From: AM-0621 sp964386705
GTDB lineage: Bacteria > Planctomycetota > Planctomycetia > Planctomycetales > Planctomycetaceae
DNA: 64,000 nucleotides
Reading direction: 5' to 3'
Assembly: GCA_964386705.1 (NCBI GenBank)
Contig: CAYLTY010000008.1
Location: 1 to 64,000 of the forward strand
Below the pieces are notes generated by a model. It was not told the DNA's origin and searched no databases. It saw only the letters and a program-made list of their open reading frames with translations. This document shows positions 26,814 to 35,457 of the stretch, in pieces. Position 1 is the stretch's first letter, and each line of letters begins with the position of its first letter. A program made the translations under genes and the position numbers.

Positions 26814-27371
26814 ATGAGCGACTGGACCACAACCGTCATCGACGTTCGACACAAAGGCGAGTGGGGCACGTTCTTCGTTCGCGAATGGCCCGTGATTCCT
26901 CGGGAAGATGGCAAAGGTTTCAATGCCTCAGCCGAGTGGGTCTGCAATTCGACGTTCGGCGTCTACGGCCACTACTGGTCCAGCATGGGCGGCCCGTTCG
27001 CTGATTTCATTGGCGACATCTCCACGGACTACCTGCTCTCAAAGATCGGTCGCGAAATCACCGACAGCGACAAGGCGGCGAAGGAGCTGCGGCGGCTCGT
27101 GCTGGAACAACGTCGCGAGAGGTCGATCACGAAGGATGTGGCTCGCGATGCACTGGATGATATCGAAGCCATCTTGTCGGACTACAGCGGCGATGCGGCC
27201 TGCCACGAGTTCTATCAGAGCGATGCCCTGAGCAAGTGTCACATTGAGTGGTGCGACCTGAGCTGCAAGGAATGGTGCGGTCAGTCGCTGGGCTTTGCCC
27301 GCACGCTGTGGCCCGAGTTTGTTAAGCAGTTTTGCGCAAGGAGCGTTCTGGCACCGGAGGCCGTTGTTTGA
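26814..27371 (+). CDS. Hypothetical phage protein
   Basis: 185 residues, rich in Trp and Asp. A Cys/His cluster near the C terminus (CHEFYQSDALSKCHIEWCDLSCKEWC) could bind metal. GAGGTGATGC precedes the start. No family recognised. Confidence 0.55.
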   Translation: MSDWTTTVIDVRHKGEWGTFFVREWPVIPREDGKGFNASAEWVCNSTFGVYGHYWSSMGGPFADFIGDISTDYLLSKIGREITDSDKAAKELRRLVLEQRRERSITKDVARDALDDIEAILSDYSGDAACHEFYQSDALSKCHIEWCDLSCKEWCGQSLGFARTLWPEFVKQFCARSVLAPEAVV

Positions 27372-27395
27372 GTGGTTCATTCAACGAGGTGTGTG

Positions 27396-27746
27396 ATGAG
27401 TCCTTTGGTTGTGGAGGTGAATCGTGTCCAGGATCGGAAGTCGTATCTCCAACGGCGTCGTGATGACTGCCGGGCGAGGGGCGTTTGCGTCATCTGTCAG
27501 AAGAGACCGGTGGTGCCGACCTATGTGCGTTGCGCGGGTTGCCGCCAGATCGAAGCGGACCAGAACGCGAAGAGACGCAAGGGACCGCCCAGGCCACAGG
27601 CGAGCGACGAACTGGAAGCGGTCCCGACGTTCTTCTTCGGGGACGGGCTGCCCGAGTCAGACCCGGCTCACTTCATCGAGTGGAACCCGTGGCGGTGGGA
27701 CTGGCGCACGGGCCAAGCGTCATTCATGACAGCGTTTGCAGGTTGA
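27396..27746 (+). CDS. Small zinc-ribbon protein
   Basis: 116 residues. CVICQ and CAGC, 14 residues apart, form a probable four-Cys zinc ribbon at about 30-50 next to a very basic stretch, which suggests nucleic-acid binding. The ATG at 27396 has GAGGTG upstream; an in-frame start at 27372 is possible. The gene ends just before a strong terminator. Confidence 0.55.
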   Translation: MSPLVVEVNRVQDRKSYLQRRRDDCRARGVCVICQKRPVVPTYVRCAGCRQIEADQNAKRRKGPPRPQASDELEAVPTFFFGDGLPESDPAHFIEWNPWRWDWRTGQASFMTAFAG

Positions 27747-27750
27747 TCCC

Positions 27751-27777
27751 AGGCGGGCTTCGCGGCCCGCCTCTTTT
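27751..27777 (+). terminator. Strong intrinsic terminator
   Basis: Perfect 8-bp GC-rich stem AGGCGGGC-TTCGCG-GCCCGCCT (27751-27772), then CTTTT. It separates the csrA-to-zinc-ribbon block from the block starting at 27819. Confidence 0.85.
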
Positions 27778-27818
27778 ACGCCCTGGTGTGATGTTCAAAA
27801 CTTGTTGAAGGATGAACC

Positions 27819-29171
27819 GTGGCTGAAACCACCATCGAATGGACTGCTCAGCATCAGCCTGACGGACGCGTGATTCCAGGTTTCACGTTCAACCCGTGGA
27901 TCGGTTGCAGCAAGGTGCACGAGGGCTGTGCCCACTGCTATGCCGAACGGGACTTCGACACACGTCGGCACGTGGCCAAGTGGGGGCTGCACGGCACTCG
28001 CATCGTCACCAGCGAAGCCAATTGGAAGAAGCCCCTCGCCTGGAATCGCAAGGCGGAAGCCGAGGGCGTGCGGTATCGAGTCTTCTGTTCCAGCCTGGCC
28101 GACGTCTTCGAAGACTGGACGGGCAAGATGCTCAGTAGTCGCAAAGTTGAGGACGATTGGAGCGATCACGAAAAGTTCAACCCGGTGCTCTGGCATCGCG
28201 ATGACATCGGGGTTTGCGAAGCTGGCCAAACGACGGTCCACCGCGTTCGAGGCGAGCGGCTGGCCACGATGGCCGACGTGCGTCGGAAGCTGTTCAAGCT
28301 GATCGACGCGACTCCGCACCTGGACTGGCTGCTGCTGACGAAGAGACCGGAGAACGTGCTCCGAATGTGGCCTTGCGAAGCCGACACCGATGGTGATGGT
28401 GATGGCGATTGTGAAGCCTGCTCCAAAGGGCGGACGCTCTGCAAGAAGTTTCGGCACAACGTGTGGCTCGGCACTTCGATCAGCCTGCAGGCTCATGCGG
28501 ACAAGCAAATCCCCGAGCTGCTCAGATGCCGCCGCCTCAGCCCGGTGTTGTTCGTGAGCGGTGAACCGCTCCTGGGCGAGATCGATATCGGCATGTCGGT
28601 GGCCACGTGCGGTTGCTGCGAGCGATGGCCCAGCCGCTGGATCGAACTGCCGCACCGCGTCTCTGGTGACTGGCCGATCGGGCATGAGACGTTTGCCGAA
28701 CCGGGCATCTATCGAGCCAACTCGAACGCACACGGAGCCCTGAGCGTCACCGCTACGAACGGCAAACTACTCGGCATCCGCCCCCATGAAATGCGAGTGC
28801 TCCCCGGTCTCGATTGGGTGATTGCAGGCAATGAGTCCGGCCCCAAGGCTCGCCCTGGGCATCCTCATTGGGGTGCGTCGCTGCTGGACCAATGCCAGAC
28901 CGCGAACATCCCATTCCTGTGGAAGCAGTGGGGCGAGTGGCTGCCCGTCTCCGAAGCGCCAATGGAAGTGCTGACGCAAGCCGACAGCTACGCGCAAACC
29001 GGAGTCCTGATGTCCGGAAAGTTCGGCGACCAGGTAACGCCCGAAGTCTGCGACGCAGAACAGGACTTGCCGATGCTCTGCTATCGAGTCGGTAAACAAG
29101 CAGCAGGCCGGATGCTCAATGGCGTGGAGTGGAACCAATCCCCAACCCCACACGCAAAGGCGGTGAGCTGA
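27819..29171 (+). CDS. DUF5131 (phage Gp37/Gp68) protein, radical-SAM-like
   Basis: 450 residues with GTG start; AAGGATG lies six bases before it. The N-terminal WTAQHQ...TFNPWIGCSKVHEGCAHCYAE pattern, with Cys30, Cys37 and Cys40, is the hallmark of the Gp37/Gp68 (DUF5131) family, whose cysteines probably hold an iron-sulphur cluster. ADVFEDW and WLLLTKRPENV are further family signatures, and GNESG (about 329) follows. The family is spread among phages and its reaction is not established. The ASCH gene follows with a 1-bp overlap, a pairing seen in other phages. Confidence 0.85.
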   Translation: MAETTIEWTAQHQPDGRVIPGFTFNPWIGCSKVHEGCAHCYAERDFDTRRHVAKWGLHGTRIVTSEANWKKPLAWNRKAEAEGVRYRVFCSSLADVFEDWTGKMLSSRKVEDDWSDHEKFNPVLWHRDDIGVCEAGQTTVHRVRGERLATMADVRRKLFKLIDATPHLDWLLLTKRPENVLRMWPCEADTDGDGDGDCEACSKGRTLCKKFRHNVWLGTSISLQAHADKQIPELLRCRRLSPVLFVSGEPLLGEIDIGMSVATCGCCERWPSRWIELPHRVSGDWPIGHETFAEPGIYRANSNAHGALSVTATNGKLLGIRPHEMRVLPGLDWVIAGNESGPKARPGHPHWGASLLDQCQTANIPFLWKQWGEWLPVSEAPMEVLTQADSYAQTGVLMSGKFGDQVTPEVCDAEQDLPMLCYRVGKQAAGRMLNGVEWNQSPTPHAKAVS

Positions 29172-29530
29172 TGGCCGTGCTCATGTTTAAGGACTTCCTG
29201 GCACCGAAGGTGGAAGACGGCTCGAAGCGTCACACGGTCAGGCCGCGACGCAAGCGACCCATCAAGCCAGGCGACTCTCTCAGCCTGCGACGGTGGGCGG
29301 GCAAGGCGTACCGCTCGAAGCAGATCACGTTGCGTGAAGCCGTCTGCAAGGCGGTCAAACCGATTCGCGTCACTGTCAACAAGCAGCTCTATATCGACGG
29401 CCAGCGGGTACCGAGGGCCGACGCAGACAAGTTCGCCAGAGCCGATGGCCTCAGTGCGTTCTGGGAGCTGGCGGATTTTCTGAGGAAAGAACACGGCCTG
29501 CCCTTCGAGGGCGAGGTCATCAGTTGGTGA
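29171..29530 (+). CDS. ASCH-domain protein
   Basis: 119 residues. VEDGSKRHTVRPRRKRPIKP followed by GDSLSLRRW matches the start of ASCH domains (a K/G-x-K-x-x-T-x-R motif, then IKPGD), a PUA-like fold expected to bind RNA or modified nucleic acid. Start codon overlaps the DUF5131 stop (TGATG), so translation is coupled. Possible partner of the DUF5131 protein. Confidence 0.72.
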   Translation: MAVLMFKDFLAPKVEDGSKRHTVRPRRKRPIKPGDSLSLRRWAGKAYRSKQITLREAVCKAVKPIRVTVNKQLYIDGQRVPRADADKFARADGLSAFWELADFLRKEHGLPFEGEVISW

Positions 29531-29567
29531 TGGCTCATGCGGAGCCGCGAAGAAAGGAAGTAACAAC

Positions 29568-29852
29568 ATGCGAAAGAAAACCGCGACGGTCGATGCGCCC
29601 AGCACGGCGCATTGGATGACTGCAATGCTTAACCGAGTGAACTACGCGCTCACGTCGCCAGACCTGTGCCAGGCGATCCAGAGCATCGCCCCAAACGAAC
29701 GAGCGAAGTTGATTGAAGCTGCGGCGGAGCTTCAGCGGCTGATGCAGCCCATCGCGCAGCAAGCCTCCGAGCATGCTGCTCGGGAAATGGTCACAGATGG
29801 CGTTCAACGTCCGAAGTGCGGCTGCCGCCACGACGGCGACTACGAGGAATAA
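29568..29852 (+). CDS. Small hypothetical phage protein
   Basis: 94 residues, largely helical (SIAPNERAKLIEAAAELQRL), ending in a possible metal-binding CGCRHDGD. AAAGGAAG precedes the start. No family recognised. Confidence 0.55.
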   Translation: MRKKTATVDAPSTAHWMTAMLNRVNYALTSPDLCQAIQSIAPNERAKLIEAAAELQRLMQPIAQQASEHAAREMVTDGVQRPKCGCRHDGDYEE

Positions 29853-29920
29853 CCCCACGGGCCGGATGGCCTGTGAACTCATCCACGGATTCGACGCGTG
29901 GGCGTCGATTGGAAAACAGC

Positions 29921-31210
29921 ATGGCTGCACAACAACTGGATTTATTTGCGAAGGCCGAAGAGGCGTATCAGAAGTCGATGCGGGACCGTAGGGCTCTTGA
30001 GCATCATTTGGGGCAGCTCGATTTGCACCCGCGTCACATCCGCGTGTTGATGGCGATTCAAAAGGAAGGCCAGCGGTTCGATGGCATTCATCCGCAGCTC
30101 GGTCGCGTCGTCGGCTCGGCATGGGTCGCGAGTCAGACGCAGATCGGCAAGGCGGCGGGCTGCATTCGTACGACCGCAAACCAGGTCTTGAGCGACCTCG
30201 AAAACATCGGCTTCCTGTGGACCAAGGTGATGACGGCCAGGGAGACCGGCCTTAAACGCGACATGAAGGGTTACGTGGTGCTGTGGTTCAACGTGTGGAA
30301 CGCCGAGCCCGTGGCTCGACCGACGCCGGTCAATGCTCTCATTGAGTACGCGTTGACCTGCAACGCACTCCCCGACGTGTCGTCTGACCTGTGTTCCAAC
30401 CTGTCGTCTCACGTGTCGTCTGACCTGTCGGCATACGTGTCTTCCGACGTGTCGTCCTACACGTGTCACGATCCACGTACAAAACCCGTGTCACGTTCAC
30501 GTGTCACGGGCTTTAGAAATTTGCCTTGGAAGGCAGACGCAAAGCAGTTGCGGGACTCAGTGCGATCCGATGGGCAGTTCGTCGGTTTGCTGTGGTCCGA
30601 GGCGGTGAAGCTGAGTTGGATCGTTGAGACCGAAGCGAACCGTCAGGCGTTCTTCGGAGCGGCCTACGAAGCCGCACACGCCCCGCCACGTGACGATGGC
30701 CAACCAGCCAATGCGATGGCCATTCTCAGCTCTCGCGTGAAGCGGAAGCACCTAGGGGGTGAATGGGCCAACAAGGCCGATGCCGAGGAATGGGCACGGA
30801 AGACGATCAAGCTCCTGGTGCACGGCCCCGACTACGAACGGACCTCGGACCTCGACAACGACGGCGAAGCTGAAGCCCGCTCAGTCGTTGACCAGATCGA
30901 GGCATTGCAGGAGCAGAGGTATTCGGCGGCGAAGGTTGCCGCTCAAGCACCATCTGGACCGAAGACGGATTGGAAGGCGTTGCGAGCTCAGTACGGGCCG
31001 CTGATCGATGCCGCGTCGCTGGATGAGCTGCTGGCGTTGGACCTTCCCGAAACGGCTCGGAAGCAACTTTGCCGACCGAATGGCGAAGACGCGGACGGCC
31101 GGCGCAGCGAACTGATTCGACCAACGCTGCTGCTGGCGTTTCAGCAGCGCGAACAACAGGCGGCAACGCCTGATTCAGAACCCTCAGAGTTGGAGAACGT
31201 GACAACGTGA
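29921..31210 (+). CDS. Probable phage replication initiator with internal iterons
   Basis: 429 residues. The N-terminal half has a winged-helix look, with QTQIGKAAGCIRTTANQVLSDLENIGFL at about 73-99 as the recognition region, similar to replication proteins of the O/DnaD kind. Codons 152-179 are seven tetrapeptide repeats (DVSS, DLCS, NLSS, HVSS, DLSA, YVSS, DVSS) that follow from seven 12-bp DNA repeats. The second half is helical and charged. GGAAA precedes the start. It overlaps the next gene by GTGA. The role is inferred from the fold and from the repeats, as with phage lambda, where the origin lies inside gene O. Confidence 0.6.
   Translation: MAAQQLDLFAKAEEAYQKSMRDRRALEHHLGQLDLHPRHIRVLMAIQKEGQRFDGIHPQLGRVVGSAWVASQTQIGKAAGCIRTTANQVLSDLENIGFLWTKVMTARETGLKRDMKGYVVLWFNVWNAEPVARPTPVNALIEYALTCNALPDVSSDLCSNLSSHVSSDLSAYVSSDVSSYTCHDPRTKPVSRSRVTGFRNLPWKADAKQLRDSVRSDGQFVGLLWSEAVKLSWIVETEANRQAFFGAAYEAAHAPPRDDGQPANAMAILSSRVKRKHLGGEWANKADAEEWARKTIKLLVHGPDYERTSDLDNDGEAEARSVVDQIEALQEQRYSAAKVAAQAPSGPKTDWKALRAQYGPLIDAASLDELLALDLPETARKQLCRPNGEDADGRRSELIRPTLLLAFQQREQQAATPDSEPSELENVTT
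30374..30510 (+). repeat. Iteron array, candidate phage replication origin
   Basis: Seven tandem 12-bp units at 30374-30457 with consensus NACSTGTCGTCY, followed by three copies of CGTGTCACG (30462-30470, 30487-30495, 30500-30508). The last two lie within an inverted repeat CCCGTG / CACGGG (30485-30490, 30505-30510), after which comes a more AT-rich stretch (CTTTAGAAATTTG). The array sits in the middle of the putative initiator gene. Confidence 0.65.
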
Positions 31211-31458
31211 GAACTGCACTTCTCGTGAAAGACGCCCCGCAAGAGCCGAAGACGCCAGCCGAATGGCAGGACGCGGTTGACCAGGCTTACTTCTGGACGC
31301 TGCTGGATTCGGCAAGGGCTTACGGTCTGGTGAAAGGTGGCCCAAAGGTCAACCTCGACCGCTGTGAAGAGGTCCTCGCGCGTGGTCGCGAGATGGGCAT
31401 CGAGCCGACTCCCGATTGCGTGGAACGCATCGTCGCGAAAGGTCAGGCCGAACAATGA
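31207..31458 (+). CDS. Small hypothetical phage protein
   Basis: 83 residues, GTG start overlapping the previous stop (GTGA). Mostly helical, with the pattern WQDAVDQAYFWTLLDSARAYGLV. Overlaps the next gene by ATGA. No family recognised. Confidence 0.55.
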   Translation: MRTALLVKDAPQEPKTPAEWQDAVDQAYFWTLLDSARAYGLVKGGPKVNLDRCEEVLARGREMGIEPTPDCVERIVAKGQAEQ

Positions 31459-31745
31459 AGGCTAAACGAAAGACAGCTGCTCAACGCCAAGCTGAAGAGA
31501 GGGCCGCTCTGCGGCAACGGATCTGTGACATCGGACTGGGAGCCACCTACGGCGAAGCAGATTCCGAGGACTACTTCTTCGGTGCCGAAGAGTTGGAGCG
31601 GTTTGTCACCGCGCTCAAGCGAACTTTCAGCAGCGGCTACAGCAACCGCGACGAGGACCCGCGCTTCATGTCGCACAACATCGGCAGCTTTGGAACGATC
31701 GATAAGGCGACCGACTTCCTCTTCGAGGATGGAGTGCGAGCGTGA
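31455..31745 (+). CDS. Small hypothetical phage protein
   Basis: 96 residues from ATG at 31455. Begins with a basic helix (MKAKRKTAAQRQAEERAALR), then an acidic segment. Overlaps both neighbours by 4 bp. No family recognised. Confidence 0.55.
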   Translation: MKAKRKTAAQRQAEERAALRQRICDIGLGATYGEADSEDYFFGAEELERFVTALKRTFSSGYSNRDEDPRFMSHNIGSFGTIDKATDFLFEDGVRA

Positions 31746-31996
31746 AGTGGGCACGTGGGATCGATACGGCGCTGGCGTTCGTAGCCTGTCCTGGCTGCAG
31801 GGTGAGGAACCCCGTCAGACCCGACGCTCAAGGCGAGGTCGATGACTCGTGCTGGAAGTGCGGTTGCGCTCTGAAGCTCCGGCTCAATGGGTGGGACGGC
31901 TACCCAACTCTGAAGCCATTGCCACCGCTGAAGGGGGCTTTGCCAAAGTTCGATCCATGTGGTGTTGATGGACCTGGTAACTCGAAAGGAACGTGA
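31742..31996 (+). CDS. Small zinc-ribbon protein
   Basis: 84 residues, GTG start in a GTGA overlap. CPGC (about 17-20) and CWKCGC (about 37-42) make a four-Cys zinc ribbon. The C-terminal half is Pro/Gly-rich. May bind nucleic acid. Confidence 0.55.
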   Translation: MKWARGIDTALAFVACPGCRVRNPVRPDAQGEVDDSCWKCGCALKLRLNGWDGYPTLKPLPPLKGALPKFDPCGVDGPGNSKGT

Positions 31997-32490
31997 TGCG
32001 GAGATTCTTCGCGAATACAGACTTGGATCACGCTGTCGCTGAGCAGTTCTTTGGCTGGAAGTGGATGGCGTACTACGGGCGACCCACTCACGACAACGCT
32101 GGCTATCCACGCGAGTGCATGGTGCGAGAGTTCTTGTCACCGGCGGCAACCAACTCAGAAGGCTGGGTCCGTTACCTGGCTGAGAATCAGGGCCGCGAAG
32201 CCGATGGCAGCGAGCCGCTGGCTTACTGTTACTCATCCGCCAACGGACCAGCACGCGTGCCAGCGTATTCCGCTGACTTCAATGCGGTGCATGAGATGGA
32301 GACCGAGCTGCGAACGCTCAACGCGTGGGATCTGTATCGCCTGCAGTTGTGGGTTCAGATTCAGACCGGCGGATCAGGCTTGAAGATCAACGAAGCTTTG
32401 CTGGCAGCGGCAGAGTGCGAAGCACGCTGCGTCGCCGCCCTGGCAGTGGTCGGTAGCAAGTTCGTCACGCCACATGAGGCCGCGAAGTGA
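31996..32490 (+). CDS. Phage protein resembling ABA-sandwich domain family
   Basis: 164 residues. DLDHAVAEQFFGWKWMAYYG at the N terminus is the pattern of small phage proteins with an ABA-sandwich fold. AAAGGA lies five bases upstream of ATG 31996. The next gene starts with GTG inside the stop codon overlap. The family has no known function. Confidence 0.55.
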   Translation: MRRFFANTDLDHAVAEQFFGWKWMAYYGRPTHDNAGYPRECMVREFLSPAATNSEGWVRYLAENQGREADGSEPLAYCYSSANGPARVPAYSADFNAVHEMETELRTLNAWDLYRLQLWVQIQTGGSGLKINEALLAAAECEARCVAALAVVGSKFVTPHEAAK

Positions 32491-34826
32491 GCCAGGATGG
32501 TTACCTCGGATCGAAGGCCAATCCGGCGGTGTGGAAGCGGATCGCGTTTGAGTGTCCGCCGCATGAGCTGCTCGTCAGTCCGTTTGCTGGGCATTGTGGG
32601 CTCACTCGGTTGATGGAAGCAGCGCCGACGCGCGTGGTCGTCGATCAAGATCCCGAGGTTATCGACTGGTGGCTTGCCAAAGAGCCTGGTGTGATTCCGC
32701 TGCGGGCGGATTCGCTGCTGTGGTTGGAAGAAGTCGCTCTCAACGTGATGCACGATCTGGCCACGCAGCTGCTGCAGGCCGATCCTACGCTCAGAACTCG
32801 CGACGTCGTGCAGCTACTGAAGATGGACGTCACCGGCCTGCGGTCTGATGGCCGGTGCCTGGTACAGTTCGATGGCAAGCCGCTGCAATGTGTACCAGCC
32901 ACAGCGCTGACGCTCGATGAGCTGCTGGGATTTCTCATCACCGACCTGCGGCCGTTGTCGTCAGCTTTGACGCCCACACCTCGAGGTGTGAGTGGTCGAC
33001 GGGAATGGCTGGCGTCGACTGGCGTCGGTTGTGACGACTCCACCAGGTGGAAGCTGCCTACGCGTTGGGATTGGGCGTACTGGGCACGTCGCCTGCTGGT
33101 GTATCTCGACCCGCCTTACGTGAAGAGCACTCGAACCGATCCGGGTTCGGTGTACCGTTTCGACTTCGACGACAGTCATCACGTGCGACTGATCCGCGCC
33201 CTGGGCTGGTTGCCCTGTGCTGTGATTCTGAGCGGTTACGACTCCGAGCTGTATCGCGCGATGTTGTCGCATTGGCGGTTGGTCCAATTCAACGCGATGA
33301 CTCGACGCGGTGTCCGCACCGAGTGCTTGTATTGCAACCACGCTCAGCCAGAGATCGCCCATGACGCTCGCCTGACGGCCAACAACAAACGCGACCGCCA
33401 GACCGTGAGTCGACGTCGGCAAAGACTGGCGGACAAAGTGCTCAAGATGGGCACCGCCGATCTGCAGTACCTCGCCCAGCTGGTGGCAGCTCGTATCGAT
33501 CGACCGCAGCCACTTCTGACGACTCTCGAGCCGTCGGCATCGCAGCCACTTTTGACGACTGCCGCGGCGGTCGTCGGTTCTGACTGCGGAGTACTCGGAA
33601 GTGTGAATCTGCGATCGCCAAACGCGACCTCTCGAGATCCCGCAGCCGGATCTGACTCCGAGCCCCGGGCACCTCGAGTCGTCGCAGTCGAAGCTGACGC
33701 CCAGGACCCGGGAACTGTGAGCATGCCAGGGCGAATCGTGATTCCGCCGGCTGAATATTCCGGGGCTGGTTTGGGACAAAACGCAGCTTTCGTGAATCAA
33801 AAGGCCGTTTTCGTGAATAATCCGGGCACCGTGTGGGGCCCGTCGGACATTTCCGACGACCCGGTACCGGGAACCGTGAGCGTCCGCGGCGTGAATTCTC
33901 GAGCGCGATCTGACGAGGTTTCGGAATCCGCTGTGATTTCGCAGCGTGAATTGCCGGCAGTCAGCGTGAAGCGGCAGCCGGAAGTAAGTGTGACGGGCCC
34001 CGCGTCGTTTTCTGGTGTGAGCGAGCTCGCGGTGGGGCAGGTGCTTTCGCTGTTCCCTGGGATCGGCCTGCTGGACATGGCGTTTGAGTCGCTCGGCTTC
34101 AGCGTGGTGCGCGGTCCTGACCTGATTTGGGGCGGCGACATTCGGCAGTTCGATGCGACGCCATTACGCGGCAAGATCTGGGGCGTCGTCGGTGGCCCGC
34201 CGTGCCAGGATTTTTCGAAGGCACGCATGATCGCTCCGACCGGCAACGGCGAAGAGATGATCGACCAATACAAACGCGTCATCCGCGAGTGTGAGCCTGC
34301 CTGGTGGTTGGCCGAGAACGTGCCCTGCGTGCCTGACATCCAGCTCGATGGCTACAGCTGGCAACGCGTGCCCGTCGATCTGGAGTGGTTCGCTCCCGTG
34401 AGACGACGGCGGCACATTCAGTTCGGCTCGAGAGTTGAGACCTATCTGGATCTGCGACCGCCGCAGCCGTTGCCCACGTGGCGGAAGGTGCATGATTGCG
34501 TGGTCGCGAGCCGTCGAGGTGGCATCGGCTGGAAGAAGAAGCGCGAGCTGATGGGCTTGCCGAAGACGTGGGACGTTCCGGCCCTGCTGCGAGACGAACT
34601 CAGCAAAGCCCTGGGCAACGGTGTCCCGCTCCCGATGGGCAAGTTCCTCGCGGCTGCCGTGGCGGACGCTTTTGGCGTCTTCGGCCGAAGTGTGAATCTC
34701 CGGACTGAACGACGCTGTGCCTGCCCCTGCAAACGCCCGCTGAGCGGCAAGCAACATCACTTCGAAACCAACTGCCGCAAGATCGCCGAAACCCGGCGGA
34801 AGCGTGAACCAACTGAAGCCCCCTAA
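32487..34826 (+). CDS. Fusion of Dam-like adenine methylase and C5-cytosine methylase
   Basis: 779 residues, GTG start. Residues 1-320 form a D12-class (Dam-like) methyltransferase: SPFAGHCGL (31-39) binds S-adenosylmethionine, DQDPEVIDWW (53-62) follows, and DPPY (208-211) is the catalytic motif. Residues 515-735 form a C5 enzyme: SLFPGIGLLDMAFESLGF (521-538), catalytic PPCQ (571-574), ENVPC (610-614), RRRRHIQFG (639-647) and ALGNGVPLPMG (708-718). A 195-residue Ser/Val/Pro linker joins them, and a Cys/His cluster (CACPC...C) ends the chain. No restriction enzyme is nearby, so it is probably a protective or regulatory orphan. Recognition sites cannot be predicted. Confidence 0.88.
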   Translation: MSQDGYLGSKANPAVWKRIAFECPPHELLVSPFAGHCGLTRLMEAAPTRVVVDQDPEVIDWWLAKEPGVIPLRADSLLWLEEVALNVMHDLATQLLQADPTLRTRDVVQLLKMDVTGLRSDGRCLVQFDGKPLQCVPATALTLDELLGFLITDLRPLSSALTPTPRGVSGRREWLASTGVGCDDSTRWKLPTRWDWAYWARRLLVYLDPPYVKSTRTDPGSVYRFDFDDSHHVRLIRALGWLPCAVILSGYDSELYRAMLSHWRLVQFNAMTRRGVRTECLYCNHAQPEIAHDARLTANNKRDRQTVSRRRQRLADKVLKMGTADLQYLAQLVAARIDRPQPLLTTLEPSASQPLLTTAAAVVGSDCGVLGSVNLRSPNATSRDPAAGSDSEPRAPRVVAVEADAQDPGTVSMPGRIVIPPAEYSGAGLGQNAAFVNQKAVFVNNPGTVWGPSDISDDPVPGTVSVRGVNSRARSDEVSESAVISQRELPAVSVKRQPEVSVTGPASFSGVSELAVGQVLSLFPGIGLLDMAFESLGFSVVRGPDLIWGGDIRQFDATPLRGKIWGVVGGPPCQDFSKARMIAPTGNGEEMIDQYKRVIRECEPAWWLAENVPCVPDIQLDGYSWQRVPVDLEWFAPVRRRRHIQFGSRVETYLDLRPPQPLPTWRKVHDCVVASRRGGIGWKKKRELMGLPKTWDVPALLRDELSKALGNGVPLPMGKFLAAAVADAFGVFGRSVNLRTERRCACPCKRPLSGKQHHFETNCRKIAETRRKREPTEAP
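33506..33560 (+). repeat. Direct repeat in the methylase linker
   Basis: GCAGCCACTTCTGACGACT (33506-33524) and GCAGCCACTTTTGACGACT (33542-33560) differ at one base. Both contain the half-site of the dispersed palindrome found elsewhere in the prophage. Confidence 0.7.
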
Positions 34827-34878
34827 GGACGGCAGTGATTTAGCGGTGTTAGATCCAGCAGACTGGCCACTGCTACGA

Positions 34879-35157
34879 TCAGCGCCGTTGGAGTTGCTCC
34901 AGGTGCTGTTCGAGTACCGCCAGTATCTCGTCTGGAGTCGCTTCAACGAACAGTTGCATGTCCATATAGAACACTCGCATGCCGTTCGTTTTGATCGCCG
35001 CACACCTTTGATTGTTCTCAAATTCGACGCTGCAAAACCGCGCGTCCAAACCACGGTCATGAAGCCGCGCCGCGATCTCGCCTTCGACCTCGTAAAACTT
35101 GGCTTCTTCAGCACCTGTCATTCCGACCGGGAGCATCATCGACGTCTGGGCTGACAT
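34879..35157 (-). CDS. Small hypothetical protein on the opposite strand
   Basis: 92 residues. AAGGAG lies seven bases upstream of the ATG at 35157; upstream in-frame starts are less likely. Alternating helix and strand, no family recognised. It interrupts the plus-strand early block and ends 53 bp from the methylase stop, so it is a separate transcription unit, the sort of cargo gene expressed from a lysogen. Confidence 0.6.
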   Translation of the reverse strand: MSAQTSMMLPVGMTGAEEAKFYEVEGEIAARLHDRGLDARFCSVEFENNQRCAAIKTNGMRVFYMDMQLFVEATPDEILAVLEQHLEQLQRR

Positions 35158-35457
35158 GTTTAACTCCTTAGAAAAGTGAAACTTCGCGATCACGCAACCT
35201 CATCGAAGGAACGGTCGCAACTTGCCGAGAAATCATCAACCTTTTAGTGCTCATCGCGCTTAGCCATAGCATCCTTTCCGATCGAATTAGGCCGATAATT
35301 GATGGGCGATCTTACTCGGCTCCGAGCCTGGCGGGAACTGGTAGCCAGTTCTGACGACCGCCCCTGGGCATGCATCTCAAGCCGCTGGCACTAAATGTCG
35401 ATAAGACGCTCAAAGTTGTAGTTTGTGCACTCACCAAACTATTCGGGAGCGGGCGTC
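35158..35457. other. Divergent intergenic region
   Basis: Three hundred bases between two divergent single genes. It is more AT-rich than its surroundings around 35230-35305. A small hairpin AACTGG-TAG-CCAGTT is at 35336-35350. Promoters for both flanking genes must be here but no clear -35/-10 pair is seen. Confidence 0.35.

Noticed and set aside
30374..30457. CRISPR array
   Set aside because: Units are 12 bp and directly adjacent, in frame inside a gene; there are no spacers and no cas genes. The 54-bp repeats at 39863-40393 are coding as well.
32487..34826. A complete restriction-modification system
   Set aside because: No endonuclease or specificity subunit lies in the neighbouring genes; the methylase appears to be an orphan.
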